Below are positions 23,999-31,323 of a stretch of 37,267 nucleotides of DNA, piece after piece; the first letter of the stretch is position 1; every line of letters starts with the position of its first letter. Source of the stretch: Microcaldota archaeon (GTDB lineage Archaea > Micrarchaeota > Micrarchaeia > Micrarchaeales > CABMGC01); NCBI GenBank assembly GCA_021809925.1, contig JAJZJV010000004.1, positions 1 through 37,267 on the forward strand. Reading direction: 5' to 3'. The notes under the pieces were generated by a model. That model ran no database searches. It had not been told where the DNA came from and saw nothing but the letters and a program-made list of their open reading frames with translations. The position numbers and the translations under genes were made by a program.

Positions 23999-24646
23999 AT
24001 GGACAAAAGAACAGAGCTTTATATTGCGAAAAGATACGTTGCATTTGTTTTTGCGATGTTGGCAGTGTTAGGTTATCCTGCGACAATGTTTTTTGAGGTA
24101 AAACAAAGAAACCTTCTTCTTTTGGAAGTAATAATATTTATCATCGGAATAGGCATAGTGGCGTACATAGCTAGGAGTAGGAAGAAAAACAGTAGTAGGG
24201 AATTAAGGAAGCAGATCCGAACCATTGCCTTTCTGTTAGCAATAGACACTGCGCTTCAGTTCTTTTGCGTTGTTCTTACGATACACCTTGCCGTCTTTGT
24301 AGACATGATCTACATAACTGTAGGATTTATGGCAGTGATATTAAACTTAGTGAGCGGAGAGGCGGTGAATTCATTCATGAGCAGGCATTTGCCCGACTCT
24401 GCCAGAAAAAGAGCATGGACTTACATGATTATACTGCTTTTATTATCGAATGTGGCTGCAGTTAATAGGGATATAAGTAATCCAAATGTGATAATCCCGA
24501 TAGATGAAATTATCATAATACTTGTATCATTTGTTCTACTCTGGCTTGTAAGGTTCGTATCATTATCAACGAAGAAAAGGTTGGTTAAAAGAGACAGATG
24601 GATTGCCACGCTTGTATTGTTTGGGCTGTATTCTTGTTTGATATGA
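23999..24646 (+). CDS. Membrane protein resembling a fusion of subfamilies A and B
   Basis: The N-terminal half (MDKRTELYIAKRYVAFVFAM) matches the opening of A1 (MAKRTKDSEIATRYVF), then follows the A layout to a linker (SRKKNSSRELRKQ) and two more helices. The second half starts LPDSARKRAWTY and has NVAAVNRDISNPN, matching B3 (IPEYVKKRAILF, SNINYDILNP). It stops after about one and a half of the last two B helices (RWIATLVLFGLYSCLI). ATG 23999 is chosen because it aligns with the A1 start; TTG 23963 is in frame. The protein has 215 residues and about seven helices. Function unknown. Confidence 0.7.
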   Translation: MDKRTELYIAKRYVAFVFAMLAVLGYPATMFFEVKQRNLLLLEVIIFIIGIGIVAYIARSRKKNSSRELRKQIRTIAFLLAIDTALQFFCVVLTIHLAVFVDMIYITVGFMAVILNLVSGEAVNSFMSRHLPDSARKRAWTYMIILLLLSNVAAVNRDISNPNVIIPIDEIIIILVSFVLLWLVRFVSLSTKKRLVKRDRWIATLVLFGLYSCLI

Positions 24647-24649
24647 TAA

Positions 24650-24686
24650 ATAATGGAGCTGGAATAAATTAGTTTGGAGACATTGG
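24650..24686. repeat. Direct repeat, right copy, flanking the A-B fusion gene
   Basis: This is the partner of 23882-23918. It begins almost at the stop codon of the fusion gene. Imperfect direct repeats on both sides suggest that the gene was inserted or duplicated as a unit, or that these are leftover pieces of a longer tandem duplication. The rest of the gap to the TBP gene holds its promoter. Confidence 0.6.
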
Positions 24687-24759
24687 AGGCCTCATTACCC
24701 TGGGATTGATGCTTCTAACTGTTTTTATGTAAATCGCAATTTTGAGGTACTGCTGTAAC

Positions 24760-24810
24760 AATATATAAATACCTTTACTCAAAAGCTTAAATTGGGTAGA
24801 GAGGGAGTAT
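24760..24810 (+). promoter_or_regulatory. Promoter of the single-repeat TBP gene
   Basis: A strong TATA box, atatataaatacc (about 24760-24772), is followed by a short leader with gagagggag just before the ATG. This combines a consensus archaeal promoter with a usable ribosome-binding site, which supports active expression of the gene. Confidence 0.6.
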
Positions 24811-25155
24811 ATGGCTGCTAATCCAAAACAAAAGAAGGGCATTGCACTTCATCCTGATTTTAAGATAGAGAATATAGTAGCCAGTGCTGACCTTGGAGTT
24901 GATCTTGACCTTTATGGAATAGCTAAGGTTTCAACAGATGTTGATTATGAGCCTGAGCAATTCCCTGGAGCGATATGCAAGATCCATGAGCCTAAGACAG
25001 CTTTGCTGCTCTTTAAGAATGGCAAGATAATTTGCACAGGGGCAAAGACAGAAGAGGATATAAGAAGGGCAATAGATCAGGTAATAAAGATAGTGAAGAA
25101 CTTTATCCTGATGCAAAATCAGCCGAAGCCAAAAAAAGCAAGCAGATCGAAGTAA
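24811..25155 (+). CDS. tbp: TATA-binding protein with only one TBP repeat
   Basis: Archaeal TBP normally has two repeats of about 90 residues that form the saddle on the TATA box. This 114-residue protein has one. Residues 18-95 show KIENIVASADLGVDLDL (like the second repeat of normal TBPs), VDYEPEQFPGAICKIHEPK and ALLLFKNGKIICTGAKTEED (PKTA is first-repeat-like). Both positions that give the intercalating Phe residues (EQF and LLF) and the Asn in ENIVAS are kept. Basic tails lie at both ends (NPKQKK and PKPKKASRSK). A clean promoter and stop argue against a broken gene, and no second repeat is found upstream or downstream. It would have to dimerise to make a saddle. Confidence 0.85.
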   Translation: MAANPKQKKGIALHPDFKIENIVASADLGVDLDLYGIAKVSTDVDYEPEQFPGAICKIHEPKTALLLFKNGKIICTGAKTEEDIRRAIDQVIKIVKNFILMQNQPKPKKASRSK

Positions 25156-25181
25156 TATGCACTGTGTCGTGTAAAGCATTA

Positions 25182-25406
25182 TCATAATTCTTTATTCGGT
25201 AGCCACTTCCATAATGGAACAAGTGCTATTTTCTTCCCTTCTGTTACAATACTACCATCATAATCCCACATGACTATGAGGAGATTCTTGCATCTCAGTT
25301 CTTTAGAAGCCATTACTAGCGATGTTATTTCCCTGTCTTCAATTGCTTCGCGGCTTGTTGCGTAAGTAGCTTGGATTAGCTTAGTGATTTCTCTACCTTC
25401 CTTAAT
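25182..25406 (-). pseudogene. C-terminal relic of a second DUF4143-type AAA ATPase
   Basis: On the minus strand the frame reads EGREITKLIQATYATSREA, EDREITSLVMASKELRCKN, LLIVMWDYDGSIVTEGKKI and ALVPLWKWLPN. This aligns step by step with the last 65 residues of the intact ATPase at 26079-27377 (GKEIDFIVGRKPTKLIQVCY, VKGRETSALVEAAKALKLKE, IITYDYDGSENV, YLPFWEWAL). Everything before this point is missing, so it is a truncated relative, not an ordinary neighbouring gene. Confidence 0.7.
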
Positions 25407-25770
25407 AACCTAACCTCGCCAAATGTGATTCCTACCTCTAATCCTAATGCGTGATGCAGTTCGCCAAAACGATTTTACCAGCGCAGATTCAGGTCTTTTG
25501 TACCGTATTTATCCAGAAAATCACCGAATATTCTCAGTATTTGAGGAGAAATGTTGCTGACAGGGGTGAATTTGAAGGCATTATCCGACTTTACAATGGT
25601 CACTGTCAAATTTATCAGGGATTTTTTGAGTAGCTTTACATTCTTGTCGATGGAAATCTTCGCAGAAAACAGTGTCTAGACTATCACAGATGTGTTGTGC
25701 CACAAGACGGTAATTGACAAGGTCTGAATAATCCACAATAAAAGCAATACGCCAGATTAATTAAAACTTT
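25407..25770 (-). pseudogene. Decayed gene of unknown family carrying the left 41-bp repeat
   Basis: On the minus strand one frame reads RIAFIVDYSDLVNYRLVAQH, ICDSLDTVF; after a frameshift another reads SAKISIDKNVKLLKKSL, NAFKFTPVSNISPQILRIFG, DFLDKYGTKDLNLRW, a TAA stop, then NRFGELHHALGLEVGITFGE. Together these look like one gene broken by a frameshift and a stop. I do not recognise it. The 41-bp repeat shared with the end of the SNF2 gene lies within it at 25462-25502. Confidence 0.4.
25462..25502. repeat. 41-bp inverted repeat, left copy
   Basis: Its reverse complement is identical over 41 bases to 30379-30419. The two copies point in opposite directions and enclose about 5 kb of accessory and decayed genes. 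The adjoining bases differ on both sides. Confidence 0.85.
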
Positions 25771-25831
25771 TTAAAGTATCCGTGTACCTCAAAACGACAT
25801 CTATTATATCACATCACAAGGGAAATATTAG

Positions 25832-25921
25832 TGGACTCGGCGGGATCGCGCCAGCGACCTCCAGCTTGCAAAGCGGACGCTTCAAGCTTTTGCCGTCGTT
25901 TTCTCTAGCCATTCAAGCCAC
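25832..25921 (-). pseudogene. Degraded tRNA-Ala (TGC anticodon)
   Basis: On the minus strand the 3' part reads GCGTCCGCTTTGCAAGCTGG then AGGTCGCTGGCGCGATCCCG and CCGAGTCCA, which is archaeal tRNA-Ala with anticodon TGC. It is damaged: the anticodon stem (TCCGC with GCTGG) and T stem (GCTGG with CCCGC) each have a mismatch, and the T loop has 6 bases (CGCGAT) instead of TTCGAAT. The 5' part keeps GGCTAGAG but the acceptor strand does not pair with CGAGTCC, and about 20 extra bases (AAAACGACGGCAAAAGCTTG) sit between the D arm and the anticodon arm. A functional intron-containing tRNA is possible but less likely. Confidence 0.55.
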
Positions 25922-25950
25922 CGTAGATTTTATTTTTGTTTAATGCGAAC

Positions 25951-25971
25951 ATCTGTGTTCCGCACACAGAT
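25951..25971. repeat. Perfect 8-bp hairpin
   Basis: atctgtgt and acacagat pair around a 5-base loop, 30 bases upstream of the degraded tRNA-Ala on its 5' side. A second hairpin-like stretch (gaagctttt with aaaaaggtttc, 26041-26062) follows before the ATPase gene. The 157-base gap otherwise shows no gene. Confidence 0.35.
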
Positions 25972-26078
25972 TATAGCGCGTTTAGAAATATAAACAGATA
26001 CGGTGCAAATCTAGCCGTAACCGCACCCAGTGTTTTTGATGAAGCTTTTCGTAAAAAGGTTTCACATATTCCCCCTTC

Positions 26079-27377
26079 TTATGTCAGGGCCCATTCCCAG
26101 AACGGCAGATACACTATCTTTATTCCATCTACATTTTCACTGCCATCGTAATCATAAGTAATTATGATTCCTTCCTTAAGTTTAAGCGCCTTTGCAGCTT
26201 CAACTAACGCTGAAGTTTCCCTGCCTTTTACATCAATGCTAGAAAGTTCATAACATACTTGTATTAGTTTAGTAGGTTTCCGACCAACAATGAAATCAAT
26301 CTCCTTACCAGATTTCAGTTTTAGATAATAAATATTGTCTGATACTTTTTTTCTTCTGAGCAACTCGATAAACACCGCATTTTCAAGTGCCCTGCCCTTG
26401 TCTATATCTGTAAATAATTTTGATAATCCAACATCAACAATGTAACTCTTTACTTGCCTGGCAAAACGCTTTCTCGGGCTTTTTAAGTATTGTTCCAAGA
26501 TTTCAGCAAAGAATACGGATTTAGAGTATTCTAAAAAATTAAGAATTGTAACCCTGCTAATCTCAAAACCCATACTGTTGAAATAATTCTGGGTCTTTGT
26601 TGAGCTGAAATACGTTGAATAGTTACTAGCAAGTATCTTAAGGAAAATGTTTAATGCTCCAGTTTCCCTCAAGTTATACCTCTTTATTATGTCCCTAAAG
26701 AATATTGCGTCAAAGTACGATGATAAAAGATCCATTTTTCTTGTAGTATTATTTGAAAGTATAACTTCTGGAAAAGAGCCGTATTCAAGAAATTCGTCTA
26801 GTGCTTTTAGTACAGTACCTTTCTTTGAAGAAAATTTTATACTGCTCATTCCTGCGGTTATACCTCTCGATTTTAGCATCTCGCTAAAAGAGAATGGATA
26901 AACAGTATAGGAAAGATTTCTGCCTGCAAGCGCTGTTGCTATTTCGCTGCTAAGTAGCTCTGATGACGACCCCGTTATTATAATTCTGTACTTCTTAGTG
27001 TCGTATACCTTCCTTATCCATTTATCCCAATTCTCCACGTTTTGAATTTCGTCTAAGAACAGATATACGATTCCCCCTATGGGATTAAATATTTGCGAAT
27101 GTGCGATTAGAAGATTATCCATGTCTGTTGCTTTAGTAGCTATTAGGCGCTCATTCTCAAAATTAACATAAATAATATTGTCTTTTGTTACCTTCCTTTT
27201 CATTAGCTCTTTAATGTGCTGAAACATTAAGCTTGTTTTACCAGAACGCCTTACACCAGCAATGACAATTACTTTATCTGCGTCTAAATCTAGCATAATT
27301 TTCCTTTCTATGACTTCTGGGAGTTTCATCTCTTTCCAGAGAGTAAGCACATACTTAAAGTCATCAATTCTAGCCAT
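26079..27377 (-). CDS. AAA-type ATPase with a DUF4143 C-terminal domain
   Basis: The 432-residue protein has Walker A VIAGVRRSGKTSLM at about 38-51, Walker B IVYLFLDEIQNVENWDKW at about 103-120, and the sensor ITGSSSELLS, all typical of this family of predicted ATPases common in archaea. The C-terminal domain (ARQVKSYIVDVGLSKLFTDI and YYLKLKSGKEIDFIV) matches DUF4143, whose Asp/Glu-x-Lys-type residues resemble a nuclease core. The cellular role is not known, and such genes often lie in mobile or accessory regions. A TATA box about 27 nt upstream suggests a leaderless mRNA, and a palindrome lies between TATA and ATG. A related relic is 0.7 kb downstream. Confidence 0.85.
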   Translation of the reverse strand: MARIDDFKYVLTLWKEMKLPEVIERKIMLDLDADKVIVIAGVRRSGKTSLMFQHIKELMKRKVTKDNIIYVNFENERLIATKATDMDNLLIAHSQIFNPIGGIVYLFLDEIQNVENWDKWIRKVYDTKKYRIIITGSSSELLSSEIATALAGRNLSYTVYPFSFSEMLKSRGITAGMSSIKFSSKKGTVLKALDEFLEYGSFPEVILSNNTTRKMDLLSSYFDAIFFRDIIKRYNLRETGALNIFLKILASNYSTYFSSTKTQNYFNSMGFEISRVTILNFLEYSKSVFFAEILEQYLKSPRKRFARQVKSYIVDVGLSKLFTDIDKGRALENAVFIELLRRKKVSDNIYYLKLKSGKEIDFIVGRKPTKLIQVCYELSSIDVKGRETSALVEAAKALKLKEGIIITYDYDGSENVDGIKIVYLPFWEWALT

Positions 27378-27381
27378 ACTT

Positions 27382-27435
27382 GTATAGTATGCTATACCTA
27401 TTTATATATTTTACGTTTAGTATACTGTACGTAAA
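27382..27435 (-). promoter_or_regulatory. Promoter and palindromic operator of the DUF4143 ATPase
   Basis: The TATA box (aaatatataaatagg on the minus strand) is at about 27398-27412. A 16-bp palindrome, gtatag-tatg-ctatac (27382-27397), covers the expected transcription start between TATA and the ATG. A second inverted repeat, tttacgt and acgtaaa with a 12-base spacer (27410-27435), lies just upstream of the TATA box. Two symmetric sites bracketing the TATA box suggest control by a dimeric regulator, possibly the gene's own product. Confidence 0.5.
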
Positions 27436-27524
27436 TAAAAGAGTTCCGAATGTAACTGCAGCTACTGTGGAGCGCTACGTCGATAAACATGAATATTCAA
27501 AGTACATATCTGGCGGCGGGGACA

Positions 27525-27848
27525 TCAAAGCAAAATGGGGCGATTCATGTAACTGCCATCGAAGCATCGGGCCTTGGTCCGAGGTAGTTCACCATCGACT
27601 TCTTGGAAGGAAAGAGAAATGGGGTTATCAAAGGCATATACCATACTTGCAGATATGCATAACAAACTCGAAATTACAAGACCTATGAAAACGAAGGTGT
27701 CTAAGTTCCATTCAAGGAAATTCTCTGTTATACGTAGTGATGCGTTTGCGAAAGAGATACTGAGTAGTATAAAGAACAGAGAAATAAAACAAGTGAGGCC
27801 GTATTTCTGGCGGATTTTGCTTCGAATTTTTGAAAATTCCGTCCGCAC
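27525..27848 (-). CDS. Small two-helix membrane protein, hypothetical
   Basis: A GTG at 27848 lies about 25 nt after a TATA box (tataaata, about 27862-27870), giving a 107-residue product. It has a basic N-terminus (SKIRSKIRQKYG), helix 1 LTCFISLFFILLSISF, helix 2 FVFIGLVISSLLCISASM, and a polar tail. The opposite strand is also open (27574-27870) and carries a plausible basic frame, so the coding strand is not certain. No family is recognised. Confidence 0.4.
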   Translation of the reverse strand: MRTEFSKIRSKIRQKYGLTCFISLFFILLSISFANASLRITENFLEWNLDTFVFIGLVISSLLCISASMVYAFDNPISLSFQEVDGELPRTKARCFDGSYMNRPILL

Positions 27849-27929
27849 TAAAAATTCGTTATATTTATAAGCAAAACGGCTCAATTAGAAATACCCTTAG
27901 TGTGTTTCCAACATCTTGGAATGAATATA

Positions 27930-27958
27930 TAGTATATAAATAAGACTTGGATAAGATA
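27930..27958 (+). promoter_or_regulatory. Promoter of the SNF2 gene
   Basis: tatataaataag (about 27934-27945) lies about 20-25 bases before ATG 27959. The agreement between this TATA box and an ATG that is in frame with the whole SNF2 sequence is the main reason for placing the gene start there, upstream of the first TGA. Confidence 0.55.
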
Positions 27959-30406
27959 ATGAAAACTTCAAGACTCTCAGTACTACATGGAATCTGGTTC
28001 GAGGAGGAAACAGGAGGATTATTCTTTCTCTGAGTAGAAACATCATTATCAAAAAAACGGAAGGATCGTATCCATCCGCGTACACTCGCTTCTAAAGCTC
28101 TTGCCACTGCCGTTTCAAGTCTATATCCACTCATTTCAGACAGCATACTGCCCAAGAAGTTGGTGCTCAGACTTCCAAGTTCCAAAACAGAACCTCTTCC
28201 ATCACCGCAGCTTGAAGGCATTGTAGAATATGATGAAGAAGATGCAGAAGAATTTGCAGAATGGAAGGTTGAAGGTATTGTGCTCCCTGCGGACTGTGCA
28301 GCAGAAGTGCTTAAGGACAGTGCAAGGCTTGAAGACATGCTTAATGCAGTGCGCGGACGGGACTTGCTTCTTTTTGTCTACGCGAGAGACTTCGCGCTAA
28401 GACTTCTGGCAAACAAGAGATTTCTTCCTTCAGTTCAGGATAAGAACGGAAAGATTACATCCATATGGCTTCCGTTGATTGATAGAGAAGAGGAGAGGCT
28501 GGAACTGAGCGTAATTGAAGGGGCGATGCCACAAGCGTGCACCTCTGCACAGCCAGATAAGATCGGTTCCGAACTTCTTCGCGGCTTCATTAGGAATTTC
28601 ATTGATCTGATGTGCAGGAAACTTGCTGCAGATAGCAAAAAGGTAGATGCAAATGAAGGATATGAAGACTCAGTAAGATGGGCTCTCGCGCTTGGCGACA
28701 GAAACCCCGCCTTATCCTGCAATTCAGAGAGCCTTGTCTGCAAGGCAATATGGGAATGGAGCTCCAGAATACTCAAGTCGTCGGAAGGCGAGTTCAGACT
28801 CTGCTTCAGAATAGATGATGTTGGAGAAGTACTCCGGCTAAGCACTCTTGCACAGTCGAGAAAAGATCCGAGCCTTGTGGCCGATCTCTCAGACAGCAAG
28901 TTAATATCGGCAGGGAGATTCGGTGGTGAGACGGAGGGAATGATGCTACACATGGGCTTCGCTTCTAGGCTTTCTCCCCTCGTAGAACGAATTCTGCATA
29001 TGCAAAGGCCTGGAGGTTTGGTGCTTTCGCCCTCTGAAGCTTACGACTTCCTCGATCGTCATGCGCCTTTGCTTGCACAGAACGGATTTGGCGTTATGGT
29101 GCCTGACTGGTGGAAGGAGCGGAGGAAATTGTTGGGCATGAAGGTTATTGCAAGACCGGCTAATGTTCCAAAACCTTCAGGAGGAATGTTCGGCATTGAT
29201 GCGCTTCTTGATTATGATTTGGAGATCATGAGTGGAGGGCGAGAGCTCGAGAAAGAGGAGATCGAGAGGCTTCTATCGCTTGATGTGCCTCTTGCAAGGC
29301 TTGATGGCAGATGAATTGAGATAGACAAGGAGAAGATCAAATCCGCCCTAAGACTTATTCATAAAAAAGGTAAGCGCTCCTCATTCAGGGATGTGATGAA
29401 GCTTGGAAGCGATGGAGGCCTCCCCATTGTAGAGTATGAGGGAGAGGGCTGGGTTGGAAAGCTTTTTGGAGACACAGAGCGTTTTACCCCACTTAACCAG
29501 CCCAGGGCATTCGCTGGCACTTTGAGGGAGTATCAGAAGTTTGGTTTCTCATGGCTCTCCTATCTCGGAGAGACTGGCTTCGGATGCTGTCTGGCGGACG
29601 ATATGGGCTTGGGAAAGACTGCACAGACCATTGCAATGCTGCTCAAACGAAAAGAAGGTGGAAATTCTAAGGGTTCGTCGCTCGTCCTCTGCCCTACCTC
29701 GGTAGTAAGCAACTGGGTTCACGAATTTGAGAAGTTCGGTCCAGACCTTAAAATCATGGTCCATCATGGCTCAGAAAGACGGCATGGAAAGAGCTTTAGG
29801 AATGCGGCAGCAGAGTCGGACATTGTAATAAGCACATATGCAGTGCTTAATAGGGATATCTTGCACCTGCAGAAGGTTGCATGGGACGGCATCATACTCG
29901 ACGAAGCACAAAATATAAAGAACGAGTCTACAAAACAGAGCAGAAATTCCAAATCGTTACTCGCAAACTACAAGATTGCGCTTACTGGAACCCCCGTAGA
30001 GAATAGGCTCTCCGAACTTAAGTCAATACTCGACTTTCTGAATCCAGGCTATCTGGGCTCTACAGATAAATTCGTAAAAGAATATTCTATTCCGATAGAG
30101 AAATTTAACGATGCAGAGCGCATGGCAACATTGCATCGCATGGTGAGCCCATTCATACTGCGCAGGGTGAAGACAGATAAACATATAATATCTGACCTTC
30201 CCGAGAAAAATGAAATGAAAGTTTACTGCTCTATAACAAAAGAGCAAGCTGCGCTTTACGAAAATACTGTGGCTGACATGATGCGGAGAATAGAGGGAAC
30301 TTCGGGCATAGAAAGGAGGGGCATTGTTATAAACGCGATTCTGAAGCTGAAACAGATACTCAATCATCCAGCGCAGTTTACAAAAGACCTGAATCTGCGC
30401 TGGTAA
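27959..30406 (+). pseudogene. SNF2-family helicase/ATPase gene with two in-frame TGA codons and a missing C-terminal domain
   Basis: One frame runs from ATG 27959 to a TAA at 30404-30406 with only two TGA codons, at 28031-28033 and 29312-29314. The first falls in GGLFFL-TGA-VETS, where relatives have FFLW, and the second in LARLDGR-TGA-IEIDKEK, where relatives have GRWVEVD. Both are expected Trp positions. The rest is well kept: the N-terminal SNF2-associated domain, Walker A ADDMGLGKTAQT (about 546-557), DEAQ (about 648), and TGTPVENRLSELKSILDFLNP. The gene ends at LKQILNHPAQF, exactly where a 41-bp repeat begins, so the second RecA domain is absent. About ten other Trp codons are TGG. It is probably an inactive gene. 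Confidence 0.8.
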
Positions 30407-30419
30407 AATCGTTTTGGCG
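30379..30419. repeat. 41-bp inverted repeat, right copy
   Basis: The sequence is identical to the reverse complement of 25462-25502. Its inner edge coincides with the point where SNF2 homology stops. No clear target-site duplication is seen outside the two copies. Confidence 0.85.
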
Positions 30420-30426
30420 GAGTTAA

Positions 30427-30600
30427 GTAGATAAACTCTATGAGGAAGGAATTGGCGGAGCGCCGATAAAGCTCAACAGCCTTATTGCATGGTGGTAGCT
30501 GAATGGAAACGCTAACGATTATTCAGGAAATAATAATGATGGATCAGCTTCGAACCTTATCTGGTCGGGAAATTGGTGGCAGACTTACGCAAACAAACAA
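30427..30600 (+). pseudogene. Fragment of a LamG-type surface protein
   Basis: The frame reads VDKLYEEGIGGAPIKLNSLI, AWW, a TAG stop, then LNGNANDYSGNNNDGSASNL and IWSGNW. The phrase WW-x-LNGNANDYSGN followed by a Gly/Asn pair is the start of LamG/concanavalin-like domains in archaeal surface proteins. There is no start, a stop in the motif, and the rest of the domain is absent, so this is a fragment. It lies just outside the right 41-bp repeat. Confidence 0.55.
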
Positions 30601-30609
30601 TGACAGTCA

Positions 30610-31260
30610 TTATGCTTTTGACTGCCTGCGAATGCCCTTGAGGAGCTTTGTATATAGCAAATACAATATTATTCCAAATACTGCGAGTGATATTGTAAGC
30701 AAATATATGTTCTTTGTTGAGAGTGCATAATATCCGAACCACATCAGTATGGCATCCCAGATTATCGATCCTGCTGTAGAATATATGTAGAATTGTTTCT
30801 TGTCCATCTCTGCAAAGCCTGCAGGGAAGCTGATGAGGCCGCGCACGACAGGTATCAATCTTCCTATGAAGACTGCGAATGCTCCGTTTTTCTCAAACCA
30901 CTTTTCGAACGCTTCCAAGTCTTCCTTCTTGATATGAAACTTTTCAATGTGCTTGTATAGAAGATCCTTGCCTATGAAGAAAGCTATAAAATAATCCACA
31001 GTTATTCCGATTATCCCGCCGACCACAGCTGCTATAAAAGAGAGATAGCCGTTAAGGCAGAATGGCCCGCACACTGCTGCGTTGGAAAAATATCCAATTG
31101 CCGGAAGAATCACCTCGCTTGGAATTGGGAGGGAAGCAGACTCAAGGCCCATCAGGAAGAGTATCCCGAAGTAGCCGTAAGATGTTATTATCGAGTGGAA
31201 TTCATAGTATGTGCTTGAAACCGCACTTTGAGGCAATGTCGAAAGTATAAAAGGCAACAT
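30610..31260 (-). CDS. DedA-family membrane protein
   Basis: The DedA (SNARE-associated) family are membrane proteins linked to lipid and envelope homeostasis; some are lipid flippases or scramblases. The 216-residue protein has ESASLPIPSEVILPAIGYFS, a re-entrant loop region, and the signature FIGRLIPVVRGLISFPAG, with several membrane helices and a basic C-terminus. It is divergent from pelA across about 60 bases. Confidence 0.9.
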   Translation of the reverse strand: MLPFILSTLPQSAVSSTYYEFHSIITSYGYFGILFLMGLESASLPIPSEVILPAIGYFSNAAVCGPFCLNGYLSFIAAVVGGIIGITVDYFIAFFIGKDLLYKHIEKFHIKKEDLEAFEKWFEKNGAFAVFIGRLIPVVRGLISFPAGFAEMDKKQFYIYSTAGSIIWDAILMWFGYYALSTKNIYLLTISLAVFGIILYLLYTKLLKGIRRQSKA

Positions 31261-31323
31261 GAGAGAATATTATATTGATATTTTAATAATACTATCTAAG
31301 ATAATACAATCAATAGTGTTTGA

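Noticed and set aside
27865-28338. Open frame of 157 codons on the minus strand
   Set aside because: It is rich in Ser and Ala and lies antisense to the start of the SNF2 gene, whose own frame has conserved motifs; this is a codon-composition shadow.
27959-30406. Genome-wide reassignment of TGA to tryptophan
   Set aside because: Many conserved genes here end cleanly at TGA and use TGG for Trp, so TGA is a stop in the host.
30503-30730. Open frame of 75 codons on the plus strand
   Set aside because: It spans the LamG fragment in another frame and the antisense of the DedA 3' end.
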